From JAOUEA01 sp963810915 (lineage in GTDB: Bacteria; Actinomycetota; UBA4738; HRBIN12), in NCBI GenBank assembly GCA_963810915.1, contig CAWEPH010000005.1, forward strand, positions 124,001 through 188,000: a DNA stretch of 64,000 nt, written 5' to 3'. Below are positions 53,181 through 62,798 of this stretch, piece by piece. The translations under genes and the position numbers were made by a program. The notes under the pieces were generated by a model. It was given only the letters and a program-made list of their open reading frames with translations, was not told the DNA's origin and did no database searches. Positions within the stretch are counted from its first letter, which is position 1. Each line of letters begins with the position of its first letter.

Positions 53181-54117
53181 CTACGCCCCGTGGGCTTCGT
53201 CCTCGAGCAGGCGCTCGGCGTCGATGGCGGCCTTGCATCCCTGACCGGCGGCGGTGACGGCCTGGCGGTAGATCGTGTCGGTGACGTCACCGGCCGCGAA
53301 CACGCCCGGCACGCTGGTGTTCGTCCGCGGCTCGCCGACCACGACGTACCCATCCTCGAGCTCGAGCTGGCCCTCGAACAACGAGGTGTTCGGCGTGTGG
53401 CCGATCCCCATGAACACGCCGTCGGCGGCGAAGTCGGTCACCTGCCCCGTCTTCACGTTGCGCAGGCGGATCGCCGCTGACGGCGTCGTCGCCCAGGATC
53501 TCCTCCACGACGCTGTCCCAGATCACCTCGATCTTGGGGTTCTCGAGCGCGCGCTGCCCCATGATCGGGGAAGCGCGGAACTCGTCACGACGGTGCACGA
53601 TGGTGACCTTGCTCGCGAAGCGCGTGAGGAAGGTGGCCTCCTCCATCGCGGTGTCGCCTCCGCCGACGACCACCAGCTCGCGGTCGCGGAAGAAGAACCC
53701 GTCGCAGGTGGCGCAGGCGCTCACGCCGCGCCCCCGGAGCTTCTCCTCGCCGGGGACCCCCAGCCACTTCGCCGAGGCCCCGGTGGCCACGATGAGCGTT
53801 CGGGCACGCCAGTCCTGATCGCCGGCCTTCACCAGGAAGGGACGTGTGGACAGGTCGACCGAAGTGACGTGCACCGCGAGGATCTCCGCACCGAAGCGCG
53901 CCGCCTGCTTCTCCATCTGCTCCATGAGCTCCGGGCCCATGATGCCGTCGGCGAACCCCGGGTAGTTCTCCACGTCGGTCGTGAGCATCAGCTGCCCGCC
54001 CGCCTCGAGACCCTTCAGCACGAGCGGCGCGAGGTTCGCGCGCGCCGCGTAGAGGGCCGCCGTGTAGCCCGCCGGCCCCGACCCGATGATGATCACGTCC
54101 CGCACGTCGTCGCTCAT
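53181..54117 (-). CDS. trxB: Thioredoxin reductase (one frameshift)
   Basis: The NADPH-dependent flavoenzyme has IIIGSGPAGYTAALYAARA, the redox CATCDG, VVVGGGDTAMEEATFL and the C-terminal GVFAAGDVTDTIYRQAVTAA. One extra base near 53474 shifts the frame between DDAVS and AIRLRNVKTGQV. Full length would be about 311 residues. It regenerates the neighbouring thioredoxin. Confidence 0.95.
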
Positions 54118-54179
54118 GGAGATGCATCCTCCCACAAGCCAGAACGCCGCTGTATTCCCGGCTCCTGCGAGGATCGCGC

Positions 54180-54941
54180 CTACGTCGAGACCTGAGCGAT
54201 GTGGAGGATCTCGCACCCCTGGACGGACGCGACGCGCACCGTGAGTGCGTCCAACGGCTGCCCGACCCCGGGGCTCTCCGCGTAGAACCCGATGTAGGCG
54301 GGGCGCCCCTGGAACTTCGCCTCGATCAGGCGCACCGGCGTGCCGGGGACCTGCTCGAAGGCCTGCCGGATGCAGGCGGTCGCCTTGGCGGCTGCCCCGG
54401 GGGCCGCCGTGCGCGCCGGAGCCGGACCGAGCCCGAGGCTCTCGGGCTGGACGCCCGCCGCGCCCGCGGTGAGCTTCGCGGCCGCATCGGAGGCGAGCGC
54501 ACCGAGGGTGTCCGGCTGGAAGTTCTCGGAGCTGAGCTCGAGGGTCGCCGTTCCCGACACCGTGGCGGTGACGGGCGCGGACGCGCTCGCCCCGTCGGCT
54601 GAGGAGGACGCCGCCTCCGATCTTGGGCAGCACGAGCGTCGCGACCAGGATGATCGCCGCCGCCGCGGCGGCGGGCGACCACCCAGCGCTGCCAGCGAGG
54701 CGCGGACGTGGTCCCGCGGACACCGCCGCCCGTCTCCAGCTCCGCCATCGCCTTCGCGCCCAGGTCCGAAGGGGAGGGCGCCTCCGGGAGGCGACCGAGT
54801 GCCGCCACGGCCGCGCGCGCCTCGGCGACCTCTCGCCGGCATCGTTCGCAGGTGCTGAAGGTGCGCGTCGACGACGGCTCGGTCCTGGGAGGACGACGTG
54901 CCGTCGACGTAGCCGGCGAGGAGCTCCTCGGGGTGCGTCAT
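54180..54941 (-). CDS. Transmembrane anti-sigma factor with zf-HC2 domain (three frameshifts)
   Basis: It starts MTHPEELLAGYVDGT at an ATG overlapping the sigma stop (ATGA). The zinc motif HLQTCERC appears once an extra C near 54855 is removed. The helical linker (ALGRLPEAPSPSDLGAKAMA) leads to a membrane span (AAAAAAIILVATLVL) after removing an extra base near 54674. The exported domain (SADGASASAPVTATVSGTAT onward to the stop) follows after another extra base near 54603. This is the RsmA/anti-SigM layout. The repaired length is about 252 residues. Confidence 0.8.
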   Translation of the reverse strand: MTHPEELLAGYVDGTSSSQDRAVVDAHLQHLRTMPARGRRGARGRGGTRSPPGGALPFGPGREGDGGAGDGRRCPRDHVRASLAALGGRPPPRRRRSSWSRRSCCPRSEAASSSADGASASAPVTATVSGTATLELSSENFQPDTLGALASDAAAKLTAGAAGVQPESLGLGPAPARTAAPGAAAKATACIRQAFEQVPGTPVRLIEAKFQGRPAYIGFYAESPGVGQPLDALTVRVASVQGCEILHIAQVST

Positions 54942-55539
54942 GACTCCTCCTCCGACGTCCGCGACGATCCGGATGGTTCCCCCGAGCCCTCCGCGAGCGC
55001 GCGGGCGAGCGCGATACGGCCCCGGTGCACCCGGGACTTCACCGTGCCCAACGGGCACGTCGAGGATGCGGCCGATCTCCTCGTACGGCAGGTCCTGCAC
55101 GTCGGCCAGGACGAGCGCGACGCGGAACTCCTCGGGCACCGCGGCGAGCGCGGCGGCGACGTCCAGCGTCCCCGCCACCTCGTCGGCGTGATCGGCGACG
55201 GGCGGCCCGGGCTCGTGCGGCCGATCGGGGTCGTCGGGCGCCGTCACGTGGAGCATCGGACGTCGCTTCCGTCGGCGGAGCTCGTCGTAGCAGGTGTTCA
55301 CGGTGACGCGGTGCAGCCACGTCGTGAACGCGGCGTCGCCGCGGAACTGAGCGAGCTTGCGCAGGGCGGCGACGAAGGTCTCCTGCGCGGCGTCGCGCGC
55401 GTCGTCGCGATCGCCCAGGATCCGCAGGCAGAGGTTGTAGACGCGGGTCCTCGTGCCGTTCCACGAGGGTCCCGAAGGCGGAGGCGTCACCATCCAGGAA
55501 GCGGCGAACGAGGGCGCCGTCGGACGCGGGGTCGGTCAC
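54938..55539 (-). CDS. sigM: SigM-like ECF sigma factor (two frameshifts)
   Basis: It starts at a GTG (55539): TDPASDGALVRRFLDGDASA. Region 2 continues after an extra base near 55445 (RVYNLCLRILGDRDDARDAA, FTTWLHRVTVNTCYDELRRR); region 4 (LPYEEIGRILDVPVG) continues after an extra base near 55048 as TVKSRVHRGRIALARAL. Length about 200 residues. In Mycobacterium SigM sits between MurJ and TrxB, as here, which is why I give the symbol. Coupled to the anti-sigma gene. Confidence 0.85.
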
Positions 55540-55549
55540 GGACCTGACG

Positions 55550-55951
55550 CTACACGGCGGGCGGGCTGTTGGTCTCCCTGTCCGTCACCACCGCGTAGTG
55601 CTTCGTGGCGTCGAGGCGACCCAGCAGGATGGTCTTCGCCTCCTCGTGCAGGGTGATCGTGACCGAGCCCGTCTGCTCGTCGACCTCGCAGAAGGTCTTG
55701 CCCACCTTCAGCGTGGCGTCCTGCGTGTGCACGGTGGCCGCGGCCGTCGCGCAGGCCTTGTCCACGTCGTGGCTCAGGCGGAAGTCGGCCACCGCGTCGG
55801 TCGCCGCGTCCGTGGCGACGTTGGACAGGTGGAATCGCGTGATCACGATGGAGGCGCCGTCGATCGCGACCACGATGACGAGGGCCGCGATGAGCAGCCA
55901 GACCACGGCCAGTTTGCCGACCATCCCGCGCTCGTCGCGGAACCGTTCCAT
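55550..55951 (-). CDS. TadE/TadG-like pseudopilin-type membrane protein
   Basis: The 133-residue protein starts MERFRDERGMVGKLAVVWLL, a short basic leader and an N-terminal span (about 11-31), followed by DGASIVITRFHLSNVATDAA, the helical pattern of TadE/TadG-type proteins, and a small exported domain with two Cys. It lies between sigM and murJ, 13 bases after murJ. Not part of the usual cluster; function unclear. Confidence 0.6.
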   Translation of the reverse strand: MERFRDERGMVGKLAVVWLLIAALVIVVAIDGASIVITRFHLSNVATDAATDAVADFRLSHDVDKACATAAATVHTQDATLKVGKTFCEVDEQTGSVTITLHEEAKTILLGRLDATKHYAVVTDRETNSPPAV

Positions 55952-55964
55952 CGATCTCGTCCTC

Positions 55965-57616
55965 TCAGCCGCGGAACCTCCGCAGCAGGGCAGTCTTGAC
56001 GTCATCGACTTCTCGGACCCTGAAGATAAGCGCCAAGATCACGAAGGCAAGCACGCCGACGCAAACGCCTACGACCACCACGCCGAGCTGGCCGGCGAGG
56101 GCGGCGGGCTCGGTGCCGAACGGAAGCGTGGATGCCCACGCGAGCGACCGCCGCGCCTATCGCGGCCGGTGTGACCCTCGCGAGCGTCCCCGCGATCCTT
56201 CGTCCGTCGATCCCGTCCAGCCGCCCGCGCATGATGAACATCATCACGCACCGTGCCGAAGCCGTAGGACACGGCCCATCCGAGGGCGAGCCCCGGAACT
56301 CCCCAGTGCAGTACCAGCATGAACACCACGTCGGCCGCGACGTTCACGACGGCGGCCCCGATGTTCACGAGGGCGGGCGTGCGCGTGTCCTGCATCGAGT
56401 AGTAGGTGCGTGTGAGGAGCTGGAAGGTCGAGAAGACGGGGAGACCCACGGCGAAGGCGGCGAGCACGCGCGCGATCAGCTCGGCGTCCGCCGGACCCGA
56501 GTTCACGTGCTGGAAGATCAGACGCGAGATCGGCAGGGCGAGGGCGATCAGCCCCAGGGCGGCCGGCAGGATGATCACCGCGGTGTCGCGCACACCGCGC
56601 GAGAAGAGCTCCCGCACGCCCTCGGGATGTCCCTCCGTCCACTGTCCGGCCATCCCCGGGATCAACGCGGTGAAGATGGAGACCACGAAGATGGCGTGGG
56701 GGAGCGAGACGACGATGAACGCAGCGGCGTACGCGGTGAGCCCGCCCCGAACCCGCCCGTTCAGCACGATGATCACGAAGTACGCGGCCTGGTTGGCCAC
56801 GACGTAGAGGACGACCCAGCCCGCGAGCCGGGCGAGGCGCCGAAGCGCGGGGTGGTTCCAGTCGAAGCGGAGGTGCCAGCGGTAGCCGAGCCGTCGGAGG
56901 GAGGGCCACAACGCGATCGTCATCAACGCCACGCCCAGCGTCGTGCCGATCGCGAGCACGTACCGCTCGGGACCGTCGATGCTCATGACGCCGGGAGCGG
57001 CGTCGTGCAGGAGCCACGCGTAGATGCCGAAGGTGGCGATCACCACGACGTTGTTCAGGATCGGTGTGAACATCGGGGGCGCGAATCGCCGGTGCGCGTT
57101 CAGCAAGCCTCCGGCGATCGCCCCGATCCCGTAGAACACGATCTGCGGCATGAACCACCGCAGGAAGAAGGTGCCGAGCGCGACCTGGGCGACGGCTGCT
57201 TCCCCCGTGGCGTGCGACGCCACGTTGTATGCCCGGATGATCCAGGGGGCGAAGATCGCGCCGACGATCGCGATCCCCCCGAGGCCCACGAGCGCCAGGG
57301 TGAGCATCCGGTCGGCGACCTCCCACGACGCATCCCGGCCCTGCGTCTGCATCCATTCGACGAACAGCGGGACGAAGACCGAGGTCAAGATCCCGCCGAG
57401 GGCGAGCTCGTAGATGATGTTCGGGGTCGTGTTCGCCTTGTTGTACGTGTCGGCGAGGGCGCTCGCAGTCACGCCCAGGGCCGCGGTCTGCGCCGCGATC
57501 CGCAGGAACCCCGTGAAGCGGGAGAGCGTGGTGCCCACCGTCATCACGGCGGCGTTGCGCGCGTACGCGGCCTTCGAATCCTCCGGAGGGAGCGTGGGCT
57601 CAGGCGCCTGGGTCAC
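55965..57616 (-). CDS. murJ: Lipid II flippase MurJ (two frameshifts)
   Basis: The MOP-superfamily flippase has 14 predicted spans; landmarks are TTLSRFTGFLRIAAQ, PNIIYELALGGILTSVFVP, GLLNAHRRFAPPMFTPILNN and QLLTRTYYSMQDTRTPALVN. I chose the GTG at 57616 because AGGAG stands five bases upstream. An extra base near 56247 (GTGCGTG) and another at about 56130-56145 shift the last 90 residues; the true end is span 14 (LGVVVVGVCVGVLAFVILAL) and DDVKTALLRRFRG, stop at 55965. It overlaps the DUF6049 stop by 17 bases. Confidence 0.93.
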
Positions 57617-59690
57617 GTCGACTCCTGCGGACACGGATCAGGCGACGGGCCCACAGCACCGCGAGCCCGAGCGCCGCCGCGACGGTGATCAGCAGGGCGA
57701 TCGTGTTCACGGCCGCCGTTCGGACGACGAGGGTCTGCGGATCGTCGAGCTGTCGACCCGACGGCGCCCGCACGAGGAGCTGGATCGGGTGGGCCTGCCC
57801 GCCCGCCGTCGCCTGGACGCGGAAGCTCACCACCTGGTTCGGCCGCGAGAGCGTGACGACCTGGGTGGCGCCTTCGGGGAAGCGGAACCAGGCCGATCGC
57901 AGCTGCACGACGATCCGTAGCGGCGTCGGCCCGGGGTCGCCCATCTGCAGCGGGATCGTCCCCACCGCGGACGTGAACGTGAAGCGCTGCGCCGTGCGCG
58001 GCCTCACGCGCGCGAAAACGTCCTCCGTCACGGTGTGCACCTGGTCGATCCAGGCGCGCCCGGCGAGCTCGCCCGCTTCGCCGACGTAGATGCCCGACTC
58101 CGCATACAGGAGGTCGAGGTCGAGACGATCGGGTGTCGGGTTCTCGACGGTGAGCATCGTCCGGTAGGCGTCGACGTCGCGCCGCTCTTCCCGGATGCCG
58201 TCCACGTACGCCTTGGTGAACGCAACGTCGGTGGGGTTGCGCAGCACCGCCGCGGGGCCGGGCGGGTTGACCACCACCGCGAACCCCTGGGCGTGGGTCG
58301 GGCGCAGGAACGGCGCGTCGGCGATCCGCCCCACGAGCGGGCTCCACAGGCCGGAGGGGAGACCGGCCGGAAGGGCCAGGGCGATCCCCCGGACGGTCGG
58401 TGAGCCGTCCGGCTGGGGGGCCGGAACGGGAGACTCGCGCCAGATCGTGGCGAGCTCGCCGAAGACGACCTGTGCCGTGCGAACCGGGTCGGTCTGCAGG
58501 CTCGTGTCGAGGAGCAGTCCTTCGGTGCCCGGATCGGGGAGCACGACCGGCATCTGCGTTCCAGAGAGGGTTGCCAGCGTGGCGGTGGGCAGCGGCGCGA
58601 AGCCGTTCGGCTGTGCGGGACGCTCGACCGTCCCCACGTCGCCGAGCAACGTTGTCGCCCCCCCGGCCGCCAGCGCGTCGACCGCCCCGTCGTCCAAGAC
58701 ACCCTGCGGCGGGCGCGCCACCTCCGACGTCGGCTGCACACCGAGCGCGGTCGACACGATCGTGTCACCGGCGCTCCGCTGTTGCGCGAGGTCGTCGGAG
58801 AGCCCGTTGGATAGCAGAGACGGGATCAGCGGCGCGGAGAACGGCAGGGTGGAGACCTGAACGTCGGGGGCCTGCGCGACGGAGCGCAACGATGCCAACA
58901 GGGCCGCCGCGTTCGCCGCGCCGTCCTTGCCCGCCTCTACCGCGCTGCCGTCGGTCCGTTCGTACCCGTCGGCCATCCCGACCAGCTCGTCGATCATCGA
59001 AGGCTGGATCACCACGTCGATCGGATCGCTGCGGCGAGGGTCGGCGGCCATGAGCTTCAACGCCGCGGCCTCTGCACCGAGGGTGCCGTCGGGGGCGATC
59101 GCGGATTCGAAGCTCGGGTCCGCGAGTTGGCCGGCGGGGCTGAAGGCCGGGGGCGCGGTGAACTCGGCCCACCAGGACAGGCGCACCGGTTGTTCCGGGG
59201 TGCGCACGATGTACACGATCGCTGTGGTCAACGCGGCGAGCGGCACGCCTCCGCTCCGCACGTCCACCTGGGCCGGGTACACGAGCGAGTCCTCGGGGTC
59301 GACGCCCGGGATCGCGCTGAGATCCACGTCGACGGTGAACGCCCGTCCTCGCTGGGGGTCCAGCGTTCCCTTCTCGGGGAAGGGCCGCGCGACCAAGGGG
59401 ATCGCGCCCGGGCCCTCGCGAAGCGAGGTTTGGTATTGGTCCCGCGAGCGGATCGGCTGACCTACGGTGACCTCCACGGAGAGGTCTCCGAAGCGCTGAT
59501 CGGATGCGTTCTGGGCATGGACGGCGATGTGCAACACGGGGTGCTCGGGCGAGGCGAACGGGGTCTGCGCCGACAGCGTGAGCGTGACGCCCGTGGGCGC
59601 TTGGGCGTCGGCCGTCGGCGCCGGGAGCACGAGCGCACAGGCGAGGAGGAGGAGCGAGGAGGCGGCGCGTGCCGCGCGGGTGGTCGTCAT
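57600..59690 (-). CDS. DUF6049 family exported protein (Rv3909-like)
   Basis: The 696-residue protein begins with a signal peptide (about 1-29, ALVLPAPTADAQ), a beta-rich ectodomain of about 620 residues (VTLTLSAQTPFASPEHPVL, SWWAEFTAPPAFSPAGQL, FRVQATAGGQAHPIQLLV) and one C-terminal span (TIALLITVAAALGLAVLWA) with a basic tail. It is encoded between MutT and MurJ just as Rv3909 is. Presumed to work with MurJ at the envelope; the biochemical function is unknown. Confidence 0.87.
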   Translation of the reverse strand: MTTTRAARAASSLLLLACALVLPAPTADAQAPTGVTLTLSAQTPFASPEHPVLHIAVHAQNASDQRFGDLSVEVTVGQPIRSRDQYQTSLREGPGAIPLVARPFPEKGTLDPQRGRAFTVDVDLSAIPGVDPEDSLVYPAQVDVRSGGVPLAALTTAIVYIVRTPEQPVRLSWWAEFTAPPAFSPAGQLADPSFESAIAPDGTLGAEAAALKLMAADPRRSDPIDVVIQPSMIDELVGMADGYERTDGSAVEAGKDGAANAAALLASLRSVAQAPDVQVSTLPFSAPLIPSLLSNGLSDDLAQQRSAGDTIVSTALGVQPTSEVARPPQGVLDDGAVDALAAGGATTLLGDVGTVERPAQPNGFAPLPTATLATLSGTQMPVVLPDPGTEGLLLDTSLQTDPVRTAQVVFGELATIWRESPVPAPQPDGSPTVRGIALALPAGLPSGLWSPLVGRIADAPFLRPTHAQGFAVVVNPPGPAAVLRNPTDVAFTKAYVDGIREERRDVDAYRTMLTVENPTPDRLDLDLLYAESGIYVGEAGELAGRAWIDQVHTVTEDVFARVRPRTAQRFTFTSAVGTIPLQMGDPGPTPLRIVVQLRSAWFRFPEGATQVVTLSRPNQVVSFRVQATAGGQAHPIQLLVRAPSGRQLDDPQTLVVRTAAVNTIALLITVAAALGLAVLWARRLIRVRRSRRDPGA

Positions 59691-59720
59691 GGCCGGCGCC
59701 CCATCGTAGCCGCCGCCGAC

Positions 59721-60494
59721 TCAGCCCCGGAGCAGGTGGGAGAGCTCGCTCGCCCCGTAGATCGCGGCCACCGTCAACAGGAAACTGCCCACGAGGATCC
59801 GCAGCGTGCGCTCCTTGGTACCCAGGGCGAGGCGGGCCCCGACCCGCGCTCCCGGCACCGCACCCAAGGTCACCACGACGAAGATCGCCCAGTCGATGTG
59901 CCCGAGCGCAGCATGTACCACGGTGCCGGGGATGACCAGGACCACGATCGCGAGGAGCGAGGTGCCCAGTGCGCGCTTCAGGGGCATCCCGAGCGCGCCC
60001 GCCAGCAACGGCACGATGATCAGGCCCCCACCGATGCCGAGGAGTCCGCTGATGAAGCCCGCGGCGAACCCGATCGAGGCGAACGCGAGCGGTGTGCCCT
60101 GGCCGAAGACCTTGCGCGGCGCCGAGGCGCGCGCGCCGCGCAGGATCGCGACGGCCTGGTAGGCGAGGAGCAAGGCGGTCACCACCAGCAGGAGATGGGT
60201 GTCGATCAGGTCGGTGAGCCACGCGCCGAGGATCGCGGCCGCGATCCCCGGCCCCACCATCCACGCCGCCGCACGCACGTCGACCTCGCCCGCGCGACCG
60301 TACGTGTAGGCCCCGGTGAGGGCCGTGGGGAGGATCACGGGCAGCGGCGTGGCGAGCGCGACGATCGGTTCCGCCCCCATCAACACTTGGATCCCCGGCG
60401 TCATCACGATGCCGCCCCCTACACCGAAGAGCCCTGACAAGATGCCGGAGACGAAGCCGATCGCGATGCCGAGCGCCGCCTCGGCGGCGCTCAT
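59721..60494 (-). CDS. TauE/SafE-family sulfite or anion exporter
   Basis: The 257-residue membrane protein has about seven spans with the paired family motifs SGLFGVGGGIVMTPG and SGLLGIGGGLIIVPLL. The start ATG (60494) overlaps the Nudix stop (ATGA), so it is co-translated. The family moves sulfoacetate, sulfite or other anions. It is an extra gene relative to the mycobacterial cluster. Confidence 0.88.
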   Translation of the reverse strand: MSAAEAALGIAIGFVSGILSGLFGVGGGIVMTPGIQVLMGAEPIVALATPLPVILPTALTGAYTYGRAGEVDVRAAAWMVGPGIAAAILGAWLTDLIDTHLLLVVTALLLAYQAVAILRGARASAPRKVFGQGTPLAFASIGFAAGFISGLLGIGGGLIIVPLLAGALGMPLKRALGTSLLAIVVLVIPGTVVHAALGHIDWAIFVVVTLGAVPGARVGARLALGTKERTLRILVGSFLLTVAAIYGASELSHLLRG

Positions 60495-61213
60495 CGCAGG
60501 AGCTCGGCAGCGCGCAGGAGCACGTCGCGCTCCCCCCGGTACGCGGCGCGTTTGAGCGCGCGCTCCAGGGGGAACCAGCGCACCTCCTCCATCTCGTCGT
60601 CGCGATCGTCCGTGTCGCCGCCCTTGTGCTGCATCAGGAAGAAATGCACGGTCTTGCGGATCCGCACGTCGTCCCACACGTAGAAGTACTTCGTGTCGCC
60701 CAGATCGGCCTCGATCTCGCCGGCGAGGCCCGTCTCCTCGCGCACCTCGCGCACGGCCGCGTCCTCGATCGTCTCGCCTTCCTCGATCCCGCCCTTGGCG
60801 AGTCCCCAGGCCAGATCGCCGCGCCGGGTGCGCCTCGAGGCCAGGACCACCTCGATGCCCTCGTCGACGCGACGGTAGATCACGCCCCCGGCGGACACCT
60901 CCTTCTGAACGGGTCCCTTGCCCGGGGTAGGCCGCTTTGCGGGGGAGCGTTCCTTCCCGGGGGCCTTCTTCGAACTCGACGCCCCGTGCGACCTCTTCTT
61001 GCCGGTCTTGCCGGTCTTGCCGGTCTTGCCGGTCTTGCCGGTCTTGCCGGTGTTGACGCTCGTGCCGGTCGTCGGTTCCTGGCCCTGCGGGTCCTGCGAG
61101 GTGCCTGCCTGAGCCCCGGCCGCCTGAGCGGGCTTGCGCCGCCGGCGCCGCCGGCGACGGGCTCTCCGCTTCGGTTGCTCCTGTGCGTCGGCTGCTTCCT
61201 GCTCGCCCGCCAT
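60491..61213 (-). CDS. Nudix (MutT-like) hydrolase with basic repeat-rich N-terminal extension
   Basis: The C-terminal half (about 110-240) is a Nudix domain with the box GGIEEGETIEDAAVREVREE and TG after it. The N-terminal ~100 residues are very basic (RRARRRRRRRRKPAQAAGAQ) and include six TGK repeats followed by KK and more Lys/Pro/Ser. The mycobacterial homologue in this place (MutT4) lacks such a tail. Binding to nucleic acid or a polyanion is the obvious guess. It overlaps the TauE-like gene by four bases. Confidence 0.88.
   Translation of the reverse strand: MAGEQEAADAQEQPKRRARRRRRRRRKPAQAAGAQAGTSQDPQGQEPTTGTSVNTGKTGKTGKTGKTGKTGKKRSHGASSSKKAPGKERSPAKRPTPGKGPVQKEVSAGGVIYRRVDEGIEVVLASRRTRRGDLAWGLAKGGIEEGETIEDAAVREVREETGLAGEIEADLGDTKYFYVWDDVRIRKTVHFFLMQHKGGDTDDRDDEMEEVRWFPLERALKRAAYRGERDVLLRAAELLR
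60998..61051. repeat. Six tandem 9-bp units in the Nudix gene
   Basis: CTTGCCGGT repeated six times without a mismatch. On the coding strand this gives six Thr-Gly-Lys. Such perfect units are prone to change in copy number. Confidence 0.9.
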
Positions 61214-61321
61214 GGTGCGGATTCTAGGTCCCGGACTCAGGTGCGCTCGGAGAACGGCCGATGGAAGCATCGGGGATCCCCCCGGAACGCGACGACCGCA
61301 CGAGGAGACCGTCGGGCACGC

Positions 61322-62431
61322 ATGGAGATCAACGAGCTGTTGCGCTACACGGTGGAGCGCGGTGCGAGCGACCTGCACTGCAAGGTCGGCAACGTCCCGT
61401 TCATCCGCGTGGACGGAAGCCTGGAGCCGACGCGCTTCGAGACGCTGACGGCGGCCGACACCGAAGGGTTCGCGCTGTCGCTGATGTCCGAGCACAAGAA
61501 GAACGAGTTCGCGACCACCTCTGAGGCGGATCTCGGTTACACCTTGCCGGGCGTCGGCCGGTTTCGCGTGAACGTGTTCCGCCAGCGCGCGGTGGTCGGT
61601 CTGGCGATCCGTCGGGTCCGTAGCGAGGTCCCCACCTTCGAGGAACTGCGCCTACCGGAGGTCATGACGGAGCTCGCGGACTCGCCGCGCGGCCTGGTGC
61701 TCATCACCGGTCCGACCGGAACCGGCAAGACAACGACGATCGCTTCGATGATCGGCCACATCAACCGCACCCGCCGCGCCCACATCGTCACGATCGAGGA
61801 CCCCATCGAGGTCGTCCACGAGGACGCACTCTCGATCATCCAGCAGCGTGAGATCGGGATCGACACGGACAGTTACGCCAACGCGCTGCGTCACGTCGTG
61901 CGCCAGGATCCCGACGTGATCTTCGTCGGAGAGATCCGCGACTCCGACTCTGCGCTGTCCGCCATCCAGGCGGCCGAGACCGGCCACCTCGTGATCTCGA
62001 CCTTGCACACGATCGACTGCATGGAGACCCTCAACCGGATCCTCGACCTCTTCCCGCCGCAGCAGCAGAAGGAGGTCCGTTCGTCGTTCGCCGGAGCGCT
62101 GCGGGGCATCGTCTCCCAGCGTCTCGTGACGCGAGCCGACGGCAAGGGCCGCGTCCCCGCCTGCGAGGTGCTCATCAACACCGGCCGCGTCTTCGACCGG
62201 ATCATCGACCCGGACGTGACCGACGAGATCATCGACGTGATCGCCGACGGCTCCTTCTACGGGATGCAGACCTTCGACCAGGGTCTCGTGGGCCTCGTGA
62301 AGCTTGGGCTCGTCACCGAGGATGACGCGAGGCGCACCGCCACCAACCCCCACGACTTCGACCTCCAGCTGCGCGGCGTGTTGGAGCGCGCGTCGTCGAT
62401 CCCCGGGATCGAGGGCGGCCTGCCCTTCTGA
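61322..62431 (+). CDS. pilT: PilT-like type IV pilus retraction ATPase
   Basis: The 369-residue hexameric ATPase begins MEINELLRYTVERGASDLHC. It has Walker A GPTGTGKTTTIASM, the Asp box IVTIEDPIEVVHED, Walker B VIFVGEIRDSDS and the His box ETGHLVISTLHTID, with the C-terminal retraction-type tail. No other pilus gene is in the window. PilT proteins drive pilus disassembly and twitching; it may also serve a Tad/Flp-like system, as the TadE-like gene at 55.6 kb hints. Confidence 0.93.
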   Translation: MEINELLRYTVERGASDLHCKVGNVPFIRVDGSLEPTRFETLTAADTEGFALSLMSEHKKNEFATTSEADLGYTLPGVGRFRVNVFRQRAVVGLAIRRVRSEVPTFEELRLPEVMTELADSPRGLVLITGPTGTGKTTTIASMIGHINRTRRAHIVTIEDPIEVVHEDALSIIQQREIGIDTDSYANALRHVVRQDPDVIFVGEIRDSDSALSAIQAAETGHLVISTLHTIDCMETLNRILDLFPPQQQKEVRSSFAGALRGIVSQRLVTRADGKGRVPACEVLINTGRVFDRIIDPDVTDEIIDVIADGSFYGMQTFDQGLVGLVKLGLVTEDDARRTATNPHDFDLQLRGVLERASSIPGIEGGLPF

Positions 62432-62432
62432 G

Positions 62433-62795
62433 CTAACGTAGTTCCCCGGCCGCGCGTTCCGCCCGGATCTCCATGGGATGACGCCGATAGCCGAACGGGA
62501 TCGCCAGGAGCAGATAGACGGGGATGAACAGCGGCCCCCACGCGCAGTACTGCCGGATGTGATGCCGCTCGTGCGCGCGCAGCGTCCCCTGCACCGGCAC
62601 GCCCGAGACGATCACGAAGCCGACGGTCATCGCCGCGCGATGGAGTCGGAGCAGCGCCGCGCTGAGGCCGCGCGGCTCGCGGTCGAAGACGATGGCCCCT
62701 TGATCCATCCGGGGGGCCTGGAAGGTGAGCGCGCCGAGCACCAGGCCGATCAGGGTGTTCGGCGAGGTCCAGATGAAGCCGAGCCACCTGGACAC
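62433..62795 (-). CDS. Small membrane protein with HERHH motif
   Basis: The 120-residue protein has hydrophobic segments at about 14-28, 55-68 and 85-101, and the motif LRAHERHHIRQYCAWGPLFI. HExxH-like histidines beside a membrane are found in metallopeptidases, but here the second element is missing (HERHH), so I call it a conserved unknown. It converges on pilT with one base between stops. Confidence 0.6.
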   Translation of the reverse strand: MSRWLGFIWTSPNTLIGLVLGALTFQAPRMDQGAIVFDREPRGLSAALLRLHRAAMTVGFVIVSGVPVQGTLRAHERHHIRQYCAWGPLFIPVYLLLAIPFGYRRHPMEIRAERAAGELR

Positions 62796-62798
62796 CGC

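Noticed and set aside
2541..56260. Programmed +1 frameshifting at CGA-G sites
   Set aside because: At 2780, 4201 and 34797 the zero-frame codon at the shift is CGA followed by G, but the other sites show CGC, GCT, GGC, CAC or CTC, and CGA is read normally elsewhere (for example in rpmH). No common slippery sequence holds.
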